DNA from: CAVUAA01 sp963739345 | Lineage (GTDB): Bacteria; Chlamydiota; Chlamydiia; Chlamydiales; JAFEGQ01 | Direction: 5' to 3' | Assembly: GCA_963739345.1 (NCBI GenBank) | Contig: CAVUAA010000001.1 | Location: forward strand, 868,001 to 932,000 | DNA: 64,000 nucleotides | Shown here: piece after piece, positions 53,799 through 61,554 of the stretch | How the letters are laid out: every line of letters starts with the position of its first letter | How positions within the stretch are numbered: the stretch's first letter is position 1 | Translations under genes and position numbers: made by a program | The notes under the pieces: generated by a model | Seen by the model: only the letters and a program-made list of their open reading frames with translations | What the model was told of the DNA's origin: nothing | Database searches by the model: none

Positions 53799-54356
53799 AT
53801 GGCCAAGATTCGATTGAAGGAGCCCTACTTGGGCAACATTGCACTTTGTCTGGTGGCTGCAGAAGCCATCGAAGAACTGCAAGAGGCGTGTGAGGAGCTG
53901 GGGCATGTGGCTGAGGCGGCCACCAGGGCACACGTCGCCATCGCACAGCTACATGAAGATTGGGCCAACTGGCTCGAGGATCCAACCCAAGAGACCCTGC
54001 AGCCAGTGCTAGCCGACCTGCACGATCTCAAAGCTCTCCAACCTCGCCTCTATCAGGAAGTACTCAGCTTCTTCGAGCCAGCTGACCAAGAGATCACCGC
54101 TCACCTCAATGGGAAAATGACATTGGGCGACGTGCATGCCAAATTCCTCGACCTGACAGAAGACCCTCACCAGATGCCCAGCTGGGCGCGCGCCATTTCA
54201 GAGGCCAACATCTTAGAGATAACTATTCTCGATGCCATCGCAAAAAACACCCATCCGACGCTCTGTCTCCTCTACGGACAGGCGCAGGCGGTCTTTCACT
54301 CAGCTATAGTGCAACCTGTCTCCGAAGGTCACCCAGAAGCTCCTTCACCTGAGTGA
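53799..54356 (+). CDS. Unknown acidic helical protein, 185 residues
   Basis: The ATG at 53799 follows a GGGGGGAG site. The product is acidic and helical throughout (EELQEACEELGHVAEAATRA, QEVLSFFEPADQEITAHL), without signal or membrane segments. It is of a size and composition seen in type III secretion chaperones, but no homology is evident to me. It converges on the FliS-like gene, overlapping by 53 bp at the 3' ends. Confidence 0.6.
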   Translation: MAKIRLKEPYLGNIALCLVAAEAIEELQEACEELGHVAEAATRAHVAIAQLHEDWANWLEDPTQETLQPVLADLHDLKALQPRLYQEVLSFFEPADQEITAHLNGKMTLGDVHAKFLDLTEDPHQMPSWARAISEANILEITILDAIAKNTHPTLCLLYGQAQAVFHSAIVQPVSEGHPEAPSPE

Positions 54357-54669
54357 TGGCCGTCGTGTCATAGGCGAGAGTGGCCTGGGCGATGTTGAAA
54401 TCCATGTAATCATAGATGCGAAAGAGATTGGCCGCCGTCGGCCCTCCGTGCTGGAGGTCGAGCGCCTTGATCAGCTCCGTGAGAAGCCCTTGCGCCGCCA
54501 CTAGCCGCCGACAGTAGGTGTCGGTCCATGAAGGGGCGTGATCCCTGATCGCCACCTCCGCTTCAGAGAGCAGTTTGGCCAGATCATCATAACGATCAAT
54601 GATCGCATCGGCCGAAATCACATTCACTTGACTCGCCATCATCGCACCCCACTTACGCACTTGCTTCAC
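54304..54669 (-). CDS. FliS-like protein (flagellin export chaperone fold)
   Basis: The product (121 residues from GTG 54669, or about 112 from ATG 54642) matches FliS in length and pattern. YDDLAKLLSEAEVAIRDH is the first helix pair, and AAQGLLTELIKALDLQHGG, then AANLFRIYDYMDFNIAQATL and TQVKELLGDLR give the four-helix bundle with its conserved LD...GG..A.NL...YDYM core. FliS binds flagellin before export. No other flagellar gene is seen here, so it may serve another exported protein or be a remnant of motility genes reported in some uncultured Chlamydiae. TTGACA and TATAAT both lie upstream, but 11 bp apart. Confidence 0.68.
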   Translation of the reverse strand: MKQVRKWGAMMASQVNVISADAIIDRYDDLAKLLSEAEVAIRDHAPSWTDTYCRRLVAAQGLLTELIKALDLQHGGPTAANLFRIYDYMDFNIAQATLAYDTTAITQVKELLGDLRRQVAL

Positions 54670-54746
54670 CTATCTATTATAAACTTTTTATTTGTCAATC
54701 TTTTTCAGATTGAGATTAAGGGACTTGATCGGCTACACCGTTTTCG

Positions 54747-55541
54747 ATGGAAGGATTTTGCCCACTCGCATCTGGTTCTAAGGGAAACTCAATGTACTTT
54801 TCGGCGGGCGGTGTGAAGCTGCTCATCGATGCAGGGCTCTCGGCCCGTCAGACTCGCCTCCGCCTCGAGCAGATCGGCGTCGACCTCGAAACGATCGACG
54901 CCATCCTCATCACCCACGAGCATACGGATCATATTGCAGGCCTCAAAATGCTCGCCCTCAAAATGGGCATCCCCGTCTTCGCCAACGCGGAGACGGCCAA
55001 AAGCATCTACCACATCCTAAAAGCAGCCCCCCAGTTCAAGATCTTCCAGACTGGCGAAGCGTTCACCTTTGGCGACCTCACCATTCACCCCTTCACCATC
55101 CCCCACGACGCCGCCGATCCCGTCGCCTTCACCATCCAAACCCCAACTCACAAAGTGGGCATCTGCACCGACTTAGGGTTCGCCACCACCCTTGTCCAGG
55201 CCAAGCTCCAAGGGTGCGACTACCTCCACCTCGAGGCCAACCACCAACCCTCTATGGTCCACTCCTGTCCCCGCCCCATGGTCTACAAGCAACGTGTCCT
55301 CTCCCGTTCTGGACACCTCTCCAATGAAGCTGCTGGCCAGCTCATCGCCCAAATTCAGCCCAAGCACGTCCATCTCGCCCATCTATCGGACGAGTGCAAC
55401 AGCCCCGAAGTCGCTCTAAAGATTGTCGGCGAAATCGCCGGGGACATTCCCCTATCAATCGCCCACCAACGCACCATCAGCACTCCCATCCACTTCCCAA
55501 ATTGTCACATTCTGGGACAGTCCCCAATTGTGACAATTTAG
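54747..55541 (+). CDS. yycJ: YycJ/WalJ-type metallo-beta-lactamase-fold exonuclease-like protein
   Basis: The 264-residue protein begins MEGFCPLASGSKGNSMYF, typical of YycJ, with LLIDAGLSARQTRLRLEQIG and the metal motif THEHTDHIAGL. Later ligands lie in GICTDLG, LEANH and LAHLSDECN. YycJ proteins act in DNA handling linked to cell-wall control in Gram-positives; the role in Chlamydiae is less clear. It corresponds to CT738, near ftsK. Its last 14 residues (NCHILGQSPIVTI) and the TAG stop come from one arm of the inverted repeat at 55499-55625. Confidence 0.9.
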   Translation: MEGFCPLASGSKGNSMYFSAGGVKLLIDAGLSARQTRLRLEQIGVDLETIDAILITHEHTDHIAGLKMLALKMGIPVFANAETAKSIYHILKAAPQFKIFQTGEAFTFGDLTIHPFTIPHDAADPVAFTIQTPTHKVGICTDLGFATTLVQAKLQGCDYLHLEANHQPSMVHSCPRPMVYKQRVLSRSGHLSNEAAGQLIAQIQPKHVHLAHLSDECNSPEVALKIVGEIAGDIPLSIAHQRTISTPIHFPNCHILGQSPIVTI

Positions 55542-55625
55542 AACCTGCGCCGTACGCTTTGCGAACTAACGGGACATCTCACCGAAATTGTCACAATTGG
55601 GGACTGTCCCAGAATGTGACAATTT
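55499..55625. repeat. Perfect 41-bp inverted repeat with a 45-bp spacer between yycJ and brnQ
   Basis: Arms 55499-55539 and 55585-55625 are exact reverse complements. Each arm is itself partly palindromic (AAATTGTCAC at one end, GTGACAATTT at the other) with TGGGACAGTCCCCA inside. The plus-strand arm encodes the end of yycJ, and the other arm is read by the restored brnQ frame. This is the paired layout of REP/BIME-like elements and would also give a strong bidirectional hairpin for two convergent genes. Confidence 0.92.
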
Positions 55626-56668
55626 TGTGATGTTGAAGAGGGTAAGGGCGATGATGAGCGGGTAGCCGACCATCAGCGGGCAAGTGAATCAGGCGCATGA
55701 TCAGAGCAAAGCCCAAGTTTGAGACGACCGCTGTCACCCCCAAGTTGATCACCAACGCCGTTCGATAGCTCATCTTTGTCACAATCTCTTTCGAAGCGAT
55801 CTGCGCCAAGCGTCATCGCCAAGCTCATCACCGTTGTTAGACAGGCAAGCGCAATCGCCAGATTAGCGACCGCACCGCCAACCGGCCCAAGTGTCAGATT
55901 GGCCAGCTCGGTCATCAGCTTTTCAGGAGCAACGCCCACGAACAGCGGTCCTAACCTAGCCGCTGCATGCATCAATCCCAAGTAGAAAACCGCTAGCAAG
56001 CCACACCCCATCAAACCCGCCTGCAGCGTCTTCCGAAAGGCGTGCCGCTCCCCAAACTTAAGCTCGACCATCGTCCAGATACCGGCCGAAAAATAGATCG
56101 CAGCAATCAGATCCATGGTGTCATAGCCAGTCGCCACTCCCTGACCAAACGCCTGCGCCCCTCCCATGGTGGTCACCAGCGGCAAATCGCAGGTCAAACC
56201 GACGTAGACAATCAAACCCAAACAGCCAATCAAAAGCGGCGACAAGACATAGCCCAGAATCGGCAAGATATACTTCCGCTTCCAACAGAGGAGCCCCGCC
56301 GCCGAGCAAAACAGCACCGCGAAGGCCCACAGCGGCACGCCCGGCACCACCGATTCAAAAGCAATGGATGCGACATTGACACAACGGGGCATCACCGCAA
56401 GCGGCCCCAAAAGCAGATAGGTCAACCCAACCAGAACAGCGCCCGGGATCCTCCCCGCCCGCCGAAAAAACTGGACCGGCTTCCCCCGATACAGGGTAGC
56501 GCCAAGGAGACCCAACATAGGACCGCCGACTGCTGTCACCAGCAGACCACCAAAAGCCCAACCGTACTGGGCACCAGTCGCTTCACCGAGCAGCAGCGGG
56601 AAAATGGCATTCCCCGCCCCAAAAAACATAGAAAAGATGGCGATCGCCATCGCGATCAGCGGACGCAT
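55566..56668 (-). pseudogene. brnQ: Branched-chain amino acid transporter BrnQ with two frameshifts
   Basis: Frame 1 starts at ATG 56668 and has membrane segments with MFFGAGNAIFPLLLG and TAVGGPMLGLLGATLY, and continues to MSLAMTLG (about 55807). One extra G there moves reading into AQIASKEIVTKMSYRTALVI; a second extra base near TTGCCCGCTG (55675-55683) moves it into LMVGYPLIIALTLFNIT, and the frame then runs to a TAG at 55566. Joined, the protein would have about 366 residues and the full set of segments. It would import Leu, Ile and Val with Na+ from the host. Two shifts in one gene favour decay or poor sequence quality. It follows pdhAB with touching codons. Confidence 0.82.
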
Positions 56669-58701
56669 CAGTAGCTCAAGAGTTCGCGGATGCCCGCTTC
56701 AAGGTCCTCGGTTTGAGGGAGGACTCCATTTTCAAGCGGTTTGGTGAACGCAACGGGTGCATCGAGACCGCAAACGCGAGTGATGGGGCCATCGAGATAT
56801 TCGAATGCCTCTTCTGCCACTTGCGCGGCGATCTCACCACCAAAGCCCGAATTGCGAGCCGCCTCGTGAGCGATGAGCAGCTTGCCGGTCTTCTTGACGG
56901 AAGTGACGATGGTGGCGATGTCGACCGGCACGATGGTGCGCAGATCGATCACCTCGATCTCAATCCCCTCTTGGCCAAGCTTCTGTGCGATCTCCATTGC
57001 CATCACAACGGTGATCCCCCAGCCGACGACGGTAAGATCTGACCCCTCACGTGTAACGGCTGCCTTGCCGAAGGGAATGATGTAGTCGCTATCAGGCTCA
57101 ACGCGGGCGCAATATTTAGCCTGGCGGTAGAGCGCTTTGTGCTCGAGAAAGAGGACCGGGTTGGGGTCGCGGATGGCCGCCTTCATCAGCCCCTTCGCAT
57201 CGGCAGCGTTAGAAGGGTAGACCACTTTGAGTCCTGGGAAGTGCGCGAGAACCGCTTCGATGCTCTGCGAATGGTAGGGACCACCCTGGATATAGCCTCC
57301 CGATGGTAGTCGAAGGACAAGAGGAACGTTAAACTCACCAGCCGAGCGGTAGCAGATGCTCGACACCTGACTGACCAGCTGATCAAAACCTGGCCAAATG
57401 TAGTCGGCGAACTGGATCTCAGCGACCGGTTTGTGAAAGCCGTCGAGTGAGAGGCCAAGCGCTGCACCGATAACGGTCGCTTCCGCAAGCGGCGTGTTAA
57501 AGCACCGCTCAGGGCCAAACTTGTCGGTCAAACCACGAGTGGCGCCAAAGACGCCCCCCTTGCCACGAGCCACATCTTCACCAAAGACCACAACGCCCGC
57601 GTCCCGCTCCATCTCTTCGGCCAGCGCATGATTGATCGCATCGACCATCACCACCTTCTCACCCGTCTCGGGTGCGATCTGGTGACCACCGGTCGGCTCC
57701 CAAGGAATGTAGACGTGATCGCCAGCGGTGGAAGGATCGGGAAAGGGAATGTGCTCCGCCTCGTGCGCCGCCGTCTCAACCCGGTCGTGCATCTCTTGAC
57801 GAAACGTCTCAAGCTCAGCTTCGGTGCACACACCCTGTTTGAGCAGATAGGTTTCAAAGCGAGTGATCGGATCGGTCGCTGCATCTCTGCTAAGCATCTC
57901 ATCGGTCTTGTACTTGCGCGGGTCGTCGCTGTTGCTGTGCGAGCCCATTCGGGGAACACGAGCGACGATTACCGACGGCCCCTCCCCTGCACGGGCACGA
58001 GCCATTGACTTGGCCATCACCGCAGAGAGCTCCTCATAGTCACACCCATCAACGCCGTGCGTCTCCACACCGACCCGATTCGAAAAAGCGTCATAGACTG
58101 AACCGCCAGACACCTGCTCGTGAGCCGGAACCGAAATCGCCCACCCATTGTCGTGAACAACAAAGATGACCGGAAGCTTGTGTAATCCGGCGTAGTTGAG
58201 CGCCTCGTGGAAGTCCCCCTCAGAGGTCGATCCATCGCCCCCCGAAACGTAGACCACCTCATCGAGTCCCTGTCGTTTCAACCCTTGCGCCAAGCCGGTT
58301 GCCGGAAGATATTGCGAACCGACCGAACTCGACTGCGTCGGCATCCGAAGCTTTTTATGCGAATAGTGGTAGGGCATCATCCGTCCCGCCGAATGATTCT
58401 TCGTCTTGCGACCCAAAAAGACACCAAAGTTTTCCACAAGACAGATGCCAAGACCAATGGCCACCGGCTGATCGCGATAATAGGGGCAAGCCCAATCAAT
58501 ACCTGCTCGCAAATGCTCAGAACAAACAGCACCGATCATTTCGTGACCAGCAGCCGAAAGCTGAAACGTCCCCCCCTTGTTCTGCTTCACAAGCTTGAGC
58601 ATCTTCGCATCACTCTTGCGGGAGAGCCACATCACCTCCAGGGCGCGCATCAACCGCTCTTTCTTCTCCGCCCGTGCATCGATTTTGGTCTCAATCGTCA
58701 T
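56668..58701 (-). CDS. pdhAB: Pyruvate/branched-chain 2-oxoacid dehydrogenase E1, alpha-beta fusion
   Basis: The 677-residue protein fuses both E1 subunits of a 2-oxoacid dehydrogenase. The alpha part (about 1-330) has the thiamine diphosphate motif GGDGSTSEGDFHEALNYAG ending in VIFVVHDNGWAIS. The beta part (about 345-677) has VFGEDVARGKGGVFGATRGL, PLAEATVIGAALG and EIQFADYIWPGFDQL. It decarboxylates the oxoacid and passes the acyl group to E2. The fusion is the form in Chlamydia trachomatis (CT340, next to dnaJ). Chlamydial copies are annotated for pyruvate or branched-chain oxoacids, and its substrate cannot be fixed here. E2 and E3 are not in the window. Confidence 0.95.
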   Translation of the reverse strand: MTIETKIDARAEKKERLMRALEVMWLSRKSDAKMLKLVKQNKGGTFQLSAAGHEMIGAVCSEHLRAGIDWACPYYRDQPVAIGLGICLVENFGVFLGRKTKNHSAGRMMPYHYSHKKLRMPTQSSSVGSQYLPATGLAQGLKRQGLDEVVYVSGGDGSTSEGDFHEALNYAGLHKLPVIFVVHDNGWAISVPAHEQVSGGSVYDAFSNRVGVETHGVDGCDYEELSAVMAKSMARARAGEGPSVIVARVPRMGSHSNSDDPRKYKTDEMLSRDAATDPITRFETYLLKQGVCTEAELETFRQEMHDRVETAAHEAEHIPFPDPSTAGDHVYIPWEPTGGHQIAPETGEKVVMVDAINHALAEEMERDAGVVVFGEDVARGKGGVFGATRGLTDKFGPERCFNTPLAEATVIGAALGLSLDGFHKPVAEIQFADYIWPGFDQLVSQVSSICYRSAGEFNVPLVLRLPSGGYIQGGPYHSQSIEAVLAHFPGLKVVYPSNAADAKGLMKAAIRDPNPVLFLEHKALYRQAKYCARVEPDSDYIIPFGKAAVTREGSDLTVVGWGITVVMAMEIAQKLGQEGIEIEVIDLRTIVPVDIATIVTSVKKTGKLLIAHEAARNSGFGGEIAAQVAEEAFEYLDGPITRVCGLDAPVAFTKPLENGVLPQTEDLEAGIRELLSY

Positions 58702-58741
58702 GTCGCTCTCCTATCTGGGAAGAGGCCGCGGACAACAGCGA

Positions 58742-59908
58742 TTAGCTGTCGCCCGCATCGGCGAAAAAATCGCGCGTTCTCTCTCCATAATTCTTTTTTT
58801 TAGGCACCTGGTTCACCTCTTCAAGCTCCCCAAACTCCTTCAATAACTCTTTCTGCTTTCCACTCAATTTCGTCGGCGTCTCTACCGTGATTTTCACCAG
58901 CAGATCGCCCTTCCCCTGTCCATGCACGTTGGGCATTCCCTCGCCCCGCACCCGAAACGACTTACCCGACTGCGTCCCAGCCGGAACCGTCAATTTCGCC
59001 GTCCCGTGCAACGTAGGAATCTCCTTCTTGCACCCAAGCGCCGCCTCCGAAAAACCAACCGGCAGTTCAAGCCTCAAATCATCACCATCGCGTACAAACA
59101 GCGAATGGGGCTCCACCTTGATGAATACATACAAATCTCCAGCCGGACCGCCCCCCTCACCCGCATCGCCATAACCTGACATACGCAAACGCATCCCATC
59201 ATCAACCCCAGCTGGAATGTGCACCTTCACCCGCTGCTTCTCTTTCTTCCGTCCAGCCCCTCGACACTCCTTGCACTTCTCACTAATCACCCGCCCTTCG
59301 CCATGACACATCGGACAAACAGTCGACATGCTAAAGAAGCCCCGACTCTGAAACACCTGTCCCGCCCCTCCGCACTGCCGGCACTCCGCCACCGCATCCG
59401 CCCGAGCTGCTCCAGACCCATCACAGGTCGAACAGTTCGCATAATTGGCAATCGACAACTCTTTATCAGCCCCCTGCGCCGCCTCTTTAAACGAAAGCGT
59501 AATAACCGCCTTCTTCGACGCCCCTTGACGGACATGCGGGCCACCTCCGCCCCCACCGCCAAAGAACGAATCAAACATCGAGTCGGCACCCCCGCCTCCA
59601 AACGCCCCCATGAACGTCCGAAGCGCCTCATCCATATTGGCAAAGCCGTGCATGCCCCCGCCGCCACCGCCAGCTGCCCCGGCTAGCCCTTCGGCTCCAT
59701 ACTGATCGTAAATACGACGTTTCTCTTCATCGCTGAGCACCTCATACGCCTCAGCGACCTCCTTGAACTTCGCCTCCGCAGCAGCATCTCCCTGATTCTT
59801 ATCAGGGTGATACTTAAGCGCCATCTTCCGATACGCCTTCTTGATCTCCGCACCAGAAGCATCGCGGGCCACGCCCAACGTTTCATAGTATTCAGTCATT
59901 GTCGTCAC
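58742..59908 (-). CDS. dnaJ: Chaperone protein DnaJ
   Basis: DnaJ stimulates the ATPase of DnaK and delivers substrates. The 388-residue protein has the J domain (about 4-70) with the HPD motif in KYHPDKNQG, a Gly/Phe-rich region with GGGGGGMHGF and FGGGGGGGPH, four CxxCxGxG zinc motifs (CSTCDGSG, CRQCGGAG, CPMCHGEG, CKECRGAG) and the C-terminal beta domains. GTG at 59908 is chosen because AAGGA lies five bases before it; ATG 59899 is the alternative. No CIRCE element is seen upstream, but a 14-bp hairpin lies 51 bp away. rpsU and tsaB follow in the CT341-CT343 order. Confidence 0.97.
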   Translation of the reverse strand: MTTMTEYYETLGVARDASGAEIKKAYRKMALKYHPDKNQGDAAAEAKFKEVAEAYEVLSDEEKRRIYDQYGAEGLAGAAGGGGGGMHGFANMDEALRTFMGAFGGGGADSMFDSFFGGGGGGGPHVRQGASKKAVITLSFKEAAQGADKELSIANYANCSTCDGSGAARADAVAECRQCGGAGQVFQSRGFFSMSTVCPMCHGEGRVISEKCKECRGAGRKKEKQRVKVHIPAGVDDGMRLRMSGYGDAGEGGGPAGDLYVFIKVEPHSLFVRDGDDLRLELPVGFSEAALGCKKEIPTLHGTAKLTVPAGTQSGKSFRVRGEGMPNVHGQGKGDLLVKITVETPTKLSGKQKELLKEFGELEEVNQVPKKKNYGERTRDFFADAGDS

Positions 59909-59958
59909 TTATATCCTTAGCCCCACGTATTTCCCACCAAGCATACACACAAGCAAAC

Positions 59959-59991
59959 ATTTCCTCAAGAGGCAATTCCTCTTGAGGAAAT
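59959..59991. promoter_or_regulatory. Perfect 14-bp inverted repeat upstream of dnaJ
   Basis: ATTTCCTCAAGAGG and CCTCTTGAGGAAAT are exact reverse complements around CAATT, 51-83 bp upstream of the dnaJ start. It may be an operator or the end of an RNA. There is no U-run for a terminator. It is not the CIRCE sequence. It lies in the 259-bp interval 59909-60167, which otherwise holds two smaller palindromes near 60106-60141. Confidence 0.6.
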
Positions 59992-60105
59992 ACCTAACAC
60001 ACTCAGCAAAAACAACTTAAATCAACTCTCACACAAACAACCCGGCGATTTAAGTTTTATCTTCAATAGGAATAAATAACAGGACCAGGTATTCTTGTTT
60101 ACATC

Positions 60106-60141
60106 GTATACGATTTGATTTAAAAAGTTAATCAGATTAAC
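60106..60141. promoter_or_regulatory. Two perfect small palindromes upstream of the gene at 60168
   Basis: ATCGTATACGAT (60106-60117) is a perfect 12-bp palindrome. GTTAATC-A-GATTAAC (60127-60141) is a perfect 7-bp inverted repeat around one base. They lie just before the ribosome site at 60151, where an operator or promoter would be expected. Confidence 0.4.
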
Positions 60142-60167
60142 AAACAGATTGGAGGGATCACGCATGA

Positions 60168-60707
60168 ATGCTAGCAACTGTCTACACACCCACACCTTAT
60201 CCGAAAATGAAAAAAAGCGACCTAGACACCCAACAACAAGAGGGCTACGCCACTCCTGGGTGGATCGGCTTCTCGGCGGAAAATGACGATAGTGCAGGGG
60301 TGGAAGTTGTGGCCATCGCCGTAAATAAACAGGCTGACGCACTGTTCGGATCCGTAACCCTCGCCTTCTATTTTTGCAAAGACACAAAACCCATCATTCG
60401 GGAGGTTAAGAACCTTGAGTTCGTCCTCTGCCGAAATGGGATATGGCCGAAAATTCTACGCGCCAGTGACCCCACAACGGCAAGCCGAGCTACCGACCGC
60501 ATCTCTTACATGGCGGACAATACTGTGAAGACTTTCGTGTTTGCCGACTTGTTTAAAGAGCACCTGCCATGTCATAACGGCGAGCAATGCCCTAGGACCA
60601 AAGAGATCCACAAAAACTTTAAGCAAATCACCTATGGCGTGGCGGCAGCGATACTGATCGTACTCAGCGTGCCCCTCATCGCAGTCTGGATGACGCGAAA
60701 TCGCTAA
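60168..60707 (+). CDS. Unknown protein with C-terminal membrane anchor, 179 residues
   Basis: A GGAGGG site at 60151-60156 precedes overlapping ATGs at 60164 and 60168; only 60168 opens the long frame, with ATG 60207 as an alternative. The product is soluble for most of its length (VEVVAIAVNKQADALFGSVT) and ends in a single segment (GVAAAILIVLSVPLIAVWM) followed by TRNR, a tail-anchor layout. Cys pairs (LPCHNGEQC) precede the anchor. A similar layout is seen in the product of 61078-61554 on the other side of rpsU. Function unknown. Confidence 0.62.
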   Translation: MLATVYTPTPYPKMKKSDLDTQQQEGYATPGWIGFSAENDDSAGVEVVAIAVNKQADALFGSVTLAFYFCKDTKPIIREVKNLEFVLCRNGIWPKILRASDPTTASRATDRISYMADNTVKTFVFADLFKEHLPCHNGEQCPRTKEIHKNFKQITYGVAAAILIVLSVPLIAVWMTRNR

Positions 60708-60727
60708 TACTAGGCATCAGAAAAAGA

Positions 60728-60760
60728 ACGCCTCCACCGGAAACCGGTAGAGGCGTTTTA
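60728..60760. terminator. Bidirectional intrinsic terminator
   Basis: ACGCCTCCACCGG-AAA-CCGGTAGAGGCGT (60728-60756) pairs with one mismatch. It is followed by TTTTATTA on the plus strand, and on the minus strand by T-rich TTCTTTTT. It ends the plus-strand gene at 60168-60707 and the minus-strand rpsU, which converge here. Confidence 0.9.
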
Positions 60761-60934
60761 TTAGTGGTTGTATTTGCGGGCCGCTTTGGCCTTTTCCCGC
60801 TTCTTGACTGAAGGCTTGGCAGCGAAGCGCTGCTTGCGCGCCGTCTTCAAAATCTGCTCTTTATCAACTTTCTTCTTCAAAAGACGTAGAGCCTTATCGA
60901 TTGGCTCTCCGTGTCTGCACTTCACGCTGGTCAT
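60761..60934 (-). CDS. rpsU: 30S ribosomal protein bS21
   Basis: The start is placed at ATG 60934, after GAAGGTAG, giving a 57-residue basic protein beginning TSVKCRHGEPIDKALRLLKK. The long in-frame extension upstream (92 residues in total) is unlike any bS21 and lies over the promoter. bS21 joins the 30S platform late in assembly. A promoter with TTGATG and TATGAT lies 40 bp upstream, and the terminator at 60728-60760 follows its stop. It matches CT342 next to dnaJ. Confidence 0.93.
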   Translation of the reverse strand: MTSVKCRHGEPIDKALRLLKKKVDKEQILKTARKQRFAAKPSVKKREKAKAARKYNH

Positions 60935-60973
60935 CTCTACCTTCAAATAGATGGTTAATTCTTCAGTCCCAAC

Positions 60974-61002
60974 ATCATACCTGCCCCCCCATTTTCCATC
61001 AA
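60974..61002 (-). promoter_or_regulatory. Promoter for rpsU
   Basis: On the minus strand TTGATG (60997-61002) and TATGAT (60974-60979) are separated by 17 bp, close to the sigma-70 class consensus. The ATG at 60934 lies 40 bp downstream of the -10 box, which suits a short leader. Confidence 0.65.
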
Positions 61003-61020
61003 CCCACGCCTTCTCCACAC

Positions 61021-61049
61021 TCGACAAATACTCCATCAACTGATATTAT
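61021..61049 (+). promoter_or_regulatory. Promoter for the gene at 61078
   Basis: TCGACA (61021-61026) and TATTAT (61044-61049) are separated by 17 bp. AGGA at 61065-61068 and ATG 61078 follow. The promoter is divergent from that of rpsU. Confidence 0.55.
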
Positions 61050-61077
61050 TACTAAAAATATAACCAGGAAAAATAAA

Positions 61078-61554
61078 ATGTCACAAGAAATAGCTTTTCG
61101 TAGACCGAATAAAAAGAGCAACTATGTTGCTCTAGTCCCCTTTGACCTACCGAACCAAGACAAGCGAATTCAGTCAGTGGTGGTCATTTCCCTCAACACC
61201 CAAAAAGCGTGGGTCACTTTCTGTAACGCACACCACCACTACCCCCTTAACTTCGATTTCTCCAAGAAGGTGACTCCCCTCAAGCTCGACGGAGCCAAAT
61301 TTCAGCTCGCCGGGATGAGTGAGTGGACTGACCTAAATGAGCTGTGGACAAAACACCAAGCGACTGAAAATCGCACATGCAAAAGCAAAGAGCTTGAGAA
61401 GGTCGAAGAGAAACGAAACTACACCTCACCAGCGGTGGTGGCCGCACTATTGCTGATCGGCAGCTACGGGGCATATCAATGGTGGAACACCCCATTGGAC
61501 GGGATGTCACTTCCGGGAGGCCCGACCATCTGTCCCAGACCTTCTAACCCCTGA
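61078..61554 (+). CDS. Unknown protein with C-terminal membrane segment, 158 residues
   Basis: The product is a soluble domain (IQSVVVISLNTQKAWVTFCN, VTPLKLDGAKFQLAGMSEW) followed by a charged helix (KSKELEKVEEKRN) and one membrane segment (SPAVVAALLLIGSYGAYQWW) with a Pro-rich end. It resembles the product at 60168-60707 in layout and perhaps in its early beta-strand pattern, so the two may be paralogs. A promoter and ribosome site are present. Its last 48 bp are antisense to the end of tsaB. Confidence 0.65.
   Translation: MSQEIAFRRPNKKSNYVALVPFDLPNQDKRIQSVVVISLNTQKAWVTFCNAHHHYPLNFDFSKKVTPLKLDGAKFQLAGMSEWTDLNELWTKHQATENRTCKSKELEKVEEKRNYTSPAVVAALLLIGSYGAYQWWNTPLDGMSLPGGPTICPRPSNP

Noticed and set aside
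54304..54356. Treating the overlap of the FliS-like gene and its neighbour as evidence that one is false
   Set aside because: Both have coherent protein sequence; short 3' overlaps of convergent genes occur several times in this window.
4075..55625. Insertion sequences or prophage as the source of the palindromes
   Set aside because: No transposase, integrase or phage gene is present in the window; the palindromes look non-autonomous.
55499..55625. Simple intrinsic terminator between yycJ and brnQ
   Set aside because: It can form a hairpin, but the long perfect arms, their internal palindromes and lack of a clear U-run make a repeat element the better description; a terminating effect remains possible.
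60935..61039. 92-residue form of bS21
   Set aside because: The N-terminal 35 residues do not resemble bS21 and cover the promoter at 60974-61002.
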